Source: Chthoniobacterales bacterium (GTDB taxonomy: Bacteria > Verrucomicrobiota > Verrucomicrobiia > Chthoniobacterales > UBA10450). Taken from it: DNA of 8,128 nt. Below are positions 5,760 to 8,128 of the stretch, in pieces (the first letter of the stretch is position 1; each line of letters starts with the position of its first letter). Made by a program: the position numbers and the translations under genes. The notes beneath the pieces are model-generated. The model saw only the letters and a program-made list of their open reading frames with translations, made no database searches and was not told the origin of the DNA. The stretch is from NCBI GenBank assembly GCA_013695925.1, contig JACCZO010000260.1:1-8128 (forward strand), given 5' to 3'.

Positions 5760-6208
5760 AGATTCATTTGCGCCAGATCCCGGCCGAAGGATTGCACCTC
5801 GAAGGCGAGGAGGACTGCCCGCTGCCGCAACTCGACCCAGCGGAGGCGCGCTGCTCGGGGCCGCTGCGATACGACCTCGATGCGGGAATTTCCGAGGGCT
5901 CGCTCTGGGTCAATGGCTCTCTCGCTCAGCCGGTCGAGCTTCATTGCGTGCGTTGCCTGGAAGCGTTTCCGTATGAGGTCAAGGTGCCGGAATTTGCCGT
6001 CCTGACCGATCGGATCGGGCCCGAGGCGATTGATCTCACGCCCTTCATGCGCGAGGACATCCTCCTCAATTTGCCCGCCTATCCGCACTGCGATCGCGAA
6101 GGCGGCCGGGTCTGTCCCGTGCCGGAAGTAATTACGACGGCGGAAGACAGCGACGTGTTGGAGGCAAGGCCGCCCGATTGGAGCGCGCTCGACGATCTGA
6201 AACTCTGA
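5756..6208 (+). CDS. yceD: YceD/DUF177 family protein
   Basis: A 150-residue member of the YceD (DUF177) family, which is found next to rpmF in most bacteria and is linked to 23S rRNA or ribosome maturation in bacteria and plastids; its exact biochemical role is not settled. Visible signatures are the LHCVRCLEAF segment (C64, C67), then DLTPFMREDILLNLP (93-107) and a second cysteine pair, C112 and C120 (HCDREGGRVCP). The four cysteines suggest a metal-binding or structural site, as in other members. The GTG start at 5756 gives KIHLRQIP as the N-terminus and overlaps the coaD stop in GTGA; a longer frame from 5708 would overlap coaD extensively and is rejected. The TGA stop is followed at once by CTCGTGCTC, the start of a hexamer array. 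Confidence 0.9.
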   Translation: MKIHLRQIPAEGLHLEGEEDCPLPQLDPAEARCSGPLRYDLDAGISEGSLWVNGSLAQPVELHCVRCLEAFPYEVKVPEFAVLTDRIGPEAIDLTPFMREDILLNLPAYPHCDREGGRVCPVPEVITTAEDSDVLEARPPDWSALDDLKL

Positions 6209-6211
6209 CTC

Positions 6212-6289
6212 GTGCTCCTGCTCGTAATCGTGCTCGTGCTCTATCTTCAGGGCGATTACGAGCACGATTAGGAGCACGAGCAGGAGTAG
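6212..6289. repeat. Hexamer-phased inverted array between yceD and rpmF
   Basis: The left arm (6212-6241) is five 6-base units in phase: GTGCTC, CTGCTC, GTAATC, GTGCTC, GTGCTC. After a 12-base spacer (6242-6253) the right arm (6254-6289) has six complementary-type units: GATTAC, GAGCAC, GATTAG, GAGCAC, GAGCAG, GAGTAG. The arms pair best through the shared AATCGTGCTCGT segment. The array begins three bases after the yceD stop and occupies most of the 136-base gap to rpmF, so it lies inside the expected operon transcript. Function is unknown; it could be a hairpin that separates expression of the two genes, or a selfish repeat. Confidence 0.9.
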
Positions 6290-6344
6290 GGGAGAGACGT
6301 TCCGGTTGCCTTTTCCCAATTCCCTGCTTTCCTATGCCGCTCGT

Positions 6345-6527
6345 ATGGGAGTCCCAAAACGCAAAACCTCAAAGATGCGCCTGCGCACCCGCAAGGCCTC
6401 GCATCGCTGGCAGCCGCCGCAGCTGAACAAATGCACCCAGTGCGGCAGCACCGTCGCTTCGCACACGGCCTGCCCTTCCTGCGGATATTACAAAGGTCGC
6501 CAGGTATTGACGGTCGACGCCGGTTAA
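6345..6527 (+). CDS. rpmF: 50S ribosomal protein L32
   Basis: A small protein of the large ribosomal subunit. The 60-residue product starts MGVPKRKTSKMRLRTRKASH, the conserved basic N-terminus that threads into rRNA, and carries a zinc-ribbon of C30-x2-C33 and C43-x2-C46 (CTQCGS, CPSCGYYKG). It is therefore the zinc-binding (C+) form. ATG at 6345 matches the family start; an ATG at 6334 is out of frame. No Shine-Dalgarno sequence precedes it, the leader being pyrimidine-rich (CCCTGCTTTCCT). The TAA stop is followed one base later by a long inverted repeat. Its place between yceD and plsX is the conserved order. Confidence 0.97.
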   Translation: MGVPKRKTSKMRLRTRKASHRWQPPQLNKCTQCGSTVASHTACPSCGYYKGRQVLTVDAG

Positions 6528-6528
6528 T

Positions 6529-6611
6529 GTGGGAGGGGCCTTTGCGCCGCGCTCTTCGGTCTCCGCCCTTCTAGACCTCCCTGCCATTCGCGGCACAAAG
6601 GCCGCTCCCAC
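6529..6611. repeat. 23-bp imperfect inverted repeat between rpmF and plsX
   Basis: 6529-6551 pairs with 6589-6611 at 21 of 23 positions; both arms hold GTGGGAG, GGCCTTTG and GCCGCG or complements. The 37-base loop contains a second small stem, GGTCT (6558-6562) with AGACC (6573-6577). The element starts one base after the rpmF stop and would form a strong hairpin in the operon mRNA. A T-rich tract (TTTTGGTTTTGCTTT) follows at 6619-6633, about eight bases after the stem. Partial termination or 3'-end protection of the yceD-rpmF message is conceivable, but the gap is longer than in a standard intrinsic terminator. Confidence 0.85.
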
Positions 6612-6664
6612 CTTCAGATTTTGGTTTTGCTTTCGCCCGTTGAAAACCGCAGATTGAGCGCTCA

Positions 6665-7696
6665 ATGAAAATCGCTCTGGACGCGATGGGCGGCGATTTC
6701 GGGCCACCACATCTCGTGGGCGGGGCGGTCCTCGCTTTGCGCGAATATCCCCAGATCGACCAACTCTTCCTCGTCGGCGACACGCCCCAGATCGAGGCCG
6801 AGCTGAAGAAGAATAAGTGCAACGACCGCCGGCTCGAGATCGTCCATTCCACCCAGGTCGTTGAGATGAGCGATGGCGCGGTCCAATCCGTCCGGCGCAA
6901 GAAAGATTCATCCGTCAGCCGCGCCGTCGACCTCGTGAAAAAGGGAGATGCGGCCGCCATTGTGAGCGCGGGTCACACCGGCGCCGCGGTCGCCGCTACC
7001 ACGATCAAGCTGCGCACCTTGCCGGGCATCGACCGTCCCGGCATCGCCGCGATCATTCCATCTGAGACGAACATTTTCGTCCTGATCGACGCTGGCGCGA
7101 ACAGTGACGCGCGACCCGAGCATTTGCTTCAGTACGGCATCATGGGCTCGGTTTATTCCCGTCACGTCCTCGGTTACAATAATCCATCGATCGGCTTGAT
7201 GTCGATCGGTGGTGAGGATGTCAAAGGGACCGACCTAACGAAGGAGGTCTTCAAAATGTTGAAACGGAGTTCGCTCAATTTCCGCGGCAACGTCGAAGGG
7301 CACGATCTTTTTGCTCATCCGGTCGAGGTCGTGGTCTGCGACGGCTTCGTCGGCAACGTCATTCTCAAGACCTGCGAATCGGTCGGCGACGCGATTTTCA
7401 AATGGCTCAAGCATGAGCTGACGAAAAACAAGTTGCGCATGGCCGGCGCCTTTCTCGCGCAAGAAGCTTTCAAAGCGATCAAGAAACGAGTGAATTACGA
7501 GGAATACGGCGGTTCGCCGCTGCTCGGCGTCAACGGGATTTGCATCATCGCGCATGGCGCGAGCACGCCGCTCGCGATTAAGAATGCCCTGCGAGTGGCG
7601 GCCGAGTCGATTGAACAGCAGGTCAATCCACATATCATCGAAGAAGTCAGTCGCTATAATGAAACGCAAGCCCCGCTCGAAACCGCGGTCCGCTAA
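6665..7696 (+). CDS. plsX: Phosphate acyltransferase PlsX
   Basis: Makes acyl-phosphate from acyl-ACP and phosphate; the acyl-phosphate is then used by the membrane enzyme PlsY to acylate glycerol-3-phosphate, the first step of phospholipid synthesis. PlsX is peripheral at the inner membrane. The 343-residue product has the family's usual length and signature blocks: MKIALDAMGGDFGPP at the start, SVSRAVDLVKKGDAAAIVSAGHTGA, IDRPGIAAIIP, LIDAGAN, IGLMSIGGEDVKG, VVVCDGFVGNVILK and EEYGGSPLLGVNG, ending with GAST...IKNALRVA. ATG at 6665 is fixed by the conserved start; no clear ribosome-binding site. fabH begins within its last 38 bases, so the pair is probably coupled. It contains one CCTAACGA octamer at 7234-7241, read as part of Asp-Leu-Thr-Lys. 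Confidence 0.97.
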   Translation: MKIALDAMGGDFGPPHLVGGAVLALREYPQIDQLFLVGDTPQIEAELKKNKCNDRRLEIVHSTQVVEMSDGAVQSVRRKKDSSVSRAVDLVKKGDAAAIVSAGHTGAAVAATTIKLRTLPGIDRPGIAAIIPSETNIFVLIDAGANSDARPEHLLQYGIMGSVYSRHVLGYNNPSIGLMSIGGEDVKGTDLTKEVFKMLKRSSLNFRGNVEGHDLFAHPVEVVVCDGFVGNVILKTCESVGDAIFKWLKHELTKNKLRMAGAFLAQEAFKAIKKRVNYEEYGGSPLLGVNGICIIAHGASTPLAIKNALRVAAESIEQQVNPHIIEEVSRYNETQAPLETAVR

Positions 7697-8128
7697 ACCG
7701 CAACGCACCGTATCGATCGTCGGCACCGGCAGCTACGTGCCGGAACAGCGCCTCACGAACGCCGACCTCTCCCAGATCGTGGACACAGATGACGAGTGGA
7801 TCACCAGTCGCACCGGGATCAAGGAACGCCGCGTCGCGGCGGACGACGAATACACCAGCGACATGGGCGCGAAGGCCGCGCTTGCCGCCATGGAACAGGC
7901 CGGCATTAAAGGCGAAGAGATCGACCTCATCCTGGTCGCGACCGCGACGCCGGACATGGTGTTCCCGGCGACCGCCTGCTTCATTCAAACCAAAATCGGC
8001 GCGAGCAAAGCCGCCTGCCTCGACATCTCGGCAGCCTGCGCGGGATTCCTTTTCGCGGTCGAGATTGCACAACAGTTCATCACCTGTCACACCTATGACA
8101 CCGTGCTTGTAATCGGCGCGGAAAAATT
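7659..8128 (+). CDS. fabH: 3-oxoacyl-ACP synthase III (FabH), partial at the window edge
   Basis: Condenses acetyl-CoA (or a branched acyl-CoA) with malonyl-ACP to start type II fatty-acid synthesis. The window shows 156 codons of about 330. Seen in order: VSIVGTGSYVPE, TDDEWITSRTGIKERR (about 43-58), IDLILVATATPD, and the active-site segment DISAACAGF, with the nucleophilic cysteine at residue 127 of this reading. The His and Asn of the catalytic triad lie beyond the right edge. The only in-frame start near the conserved beginning is ATG at 7659, inside plsX; it overlaps plsX by 38 bases and adds a basic tail of about 16 residues (MKRKPRSKPRSAKPQR) not found in E. coli FabH. The start is less certain than the gene. 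Confidence 0.95.
   Translation, partial: MKRKPRSKPRSAKPQRTVSIVGTGSYVPEQRLTNADLSQIVDTDDEWITSRTGIKERRVAADDEYTSDMGAKAALAAMEQAGIKGEEIDLILVATATPDMVFPATACFIQTKIGASKAACLDISAACAGFLFAVEIAQQFITCHTYDTVLVIGAEK

Larger units (their letters stand above)
13..7241. repeat. Dispersed octamer CCTAACGA / TCGTTAGG, nine copies
   Basis: CCTAACGA occurs on the plus strand at 13, 637, 1516, 2929, 3606, 4335 and 7234, and its complement TCGTTAGG at 311 and 4235. Six copies lie inside genes in several codon phases, and three lie at or just after stop codons. This entry only marks the span across which the separate 8-base copies are scattered; see the findings. Confidence 0.85.

Noticed and set aside
5639..6319. 226-codon minus-strand frame rich in Glu and His
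   Set aside because: The EHEHDYEQEHE stretch is the translated hexamer array, and the rest is antisense to yceD and coaD.
35..7717. CGATCG hexamer appears often, about 16 times by eye
   Set aside because: Enrichment is moderate and the hexamer is favoured by GC-rich codons (GAT CG., .CG ATC G), unlike CCTAACGA, which forces rare codons; it needs a codon-aware count before being called a signal.
1..8128. Mobile element, prophage, CRISPR or defence system
   Set aside because: I saw no transposase, integrase, Cas, restriction or phage gene and no direct-repeat/spacer pattern; all recognised genes are housekeeping or common accessory types.

Overview
This is a GC-rich bacterial chromosomal window (roughly 60% GC by eye) with ordinary housekeeping genes separated by unusually structured intergenic DNA. 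Gene content and protein style suggest a Verrucomicrobiota/PVC-group bacterium, possibly near Chthoniobacterales. This placement is inferred from the look of the proteins, from weak or absent Shine-Dalgarno sequences at most starts, and from the repeat-laden spacers. No marker gene was searched. There are no rRNA or tRNA genes, no CRISPR array, no transposase and no phage gene.

Layout. Positions 1-1115 (-) hold a GT4 glycosyltransferase cut by the left edge. A 412-base stretch without a convincing gene follows. A YciA-type acyl-CoA thioesterase (1528-1914, -) and queA (2107-3087, -) come next, separated by a spacer with a perfect 25-bp inverted repeat. From 3214 to 3420 (+) lies the C-terminal half of a winged-helix regulator, probably a remnant. 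A family 4 uracil-DNA glycosylase (3480-4241, +) converges on a tandem universal-stress-type protein (4332-5153, -) across a triple-hairpin element. From 5268 to the right edge runs a plus-strand set: coaD, yceD (DUF177), rpmF, plsX and fabH (cut by the edge).

How the genes relate. yceD-rpmF-plsX-fabH is the widely conserved cluster joining ribosomal protein L32 to phospholipid and fatty-acid initiation. Here coaD is coupled to its front by a GTGA stop/start overlap, placing the last-but-one step of CoA synthesis ahead of enzymes that use acyl-ACP and acetyl-CoA. The minus-strand thioesterase also acts on acyl-CoA. QueA and the uracil-DNA glycosylase are stand-alone tRNA-modification and DNA-repair genes.

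The striking part is non-coding. Most larger spacers carry a different structured repeat: a 25-bp perfect inverted repeat, three tandem hairpins each with a 3-base loop, a heptamer-phased inverted array, a hexamer-phased inverted array, and a 23-bp imperfect inverted repeat. Several begin at or within a few bases of a stop codon, and two lie inside the yceD-rpmF-plsX operon. Separately, the octamer CCTAACGA (or its complement TCGTTAGG) occurs nine times, against about 0.2-0.3 expected. It is read in several codon phases and sits at three gene ends, so it looks like a DNA-level signal.
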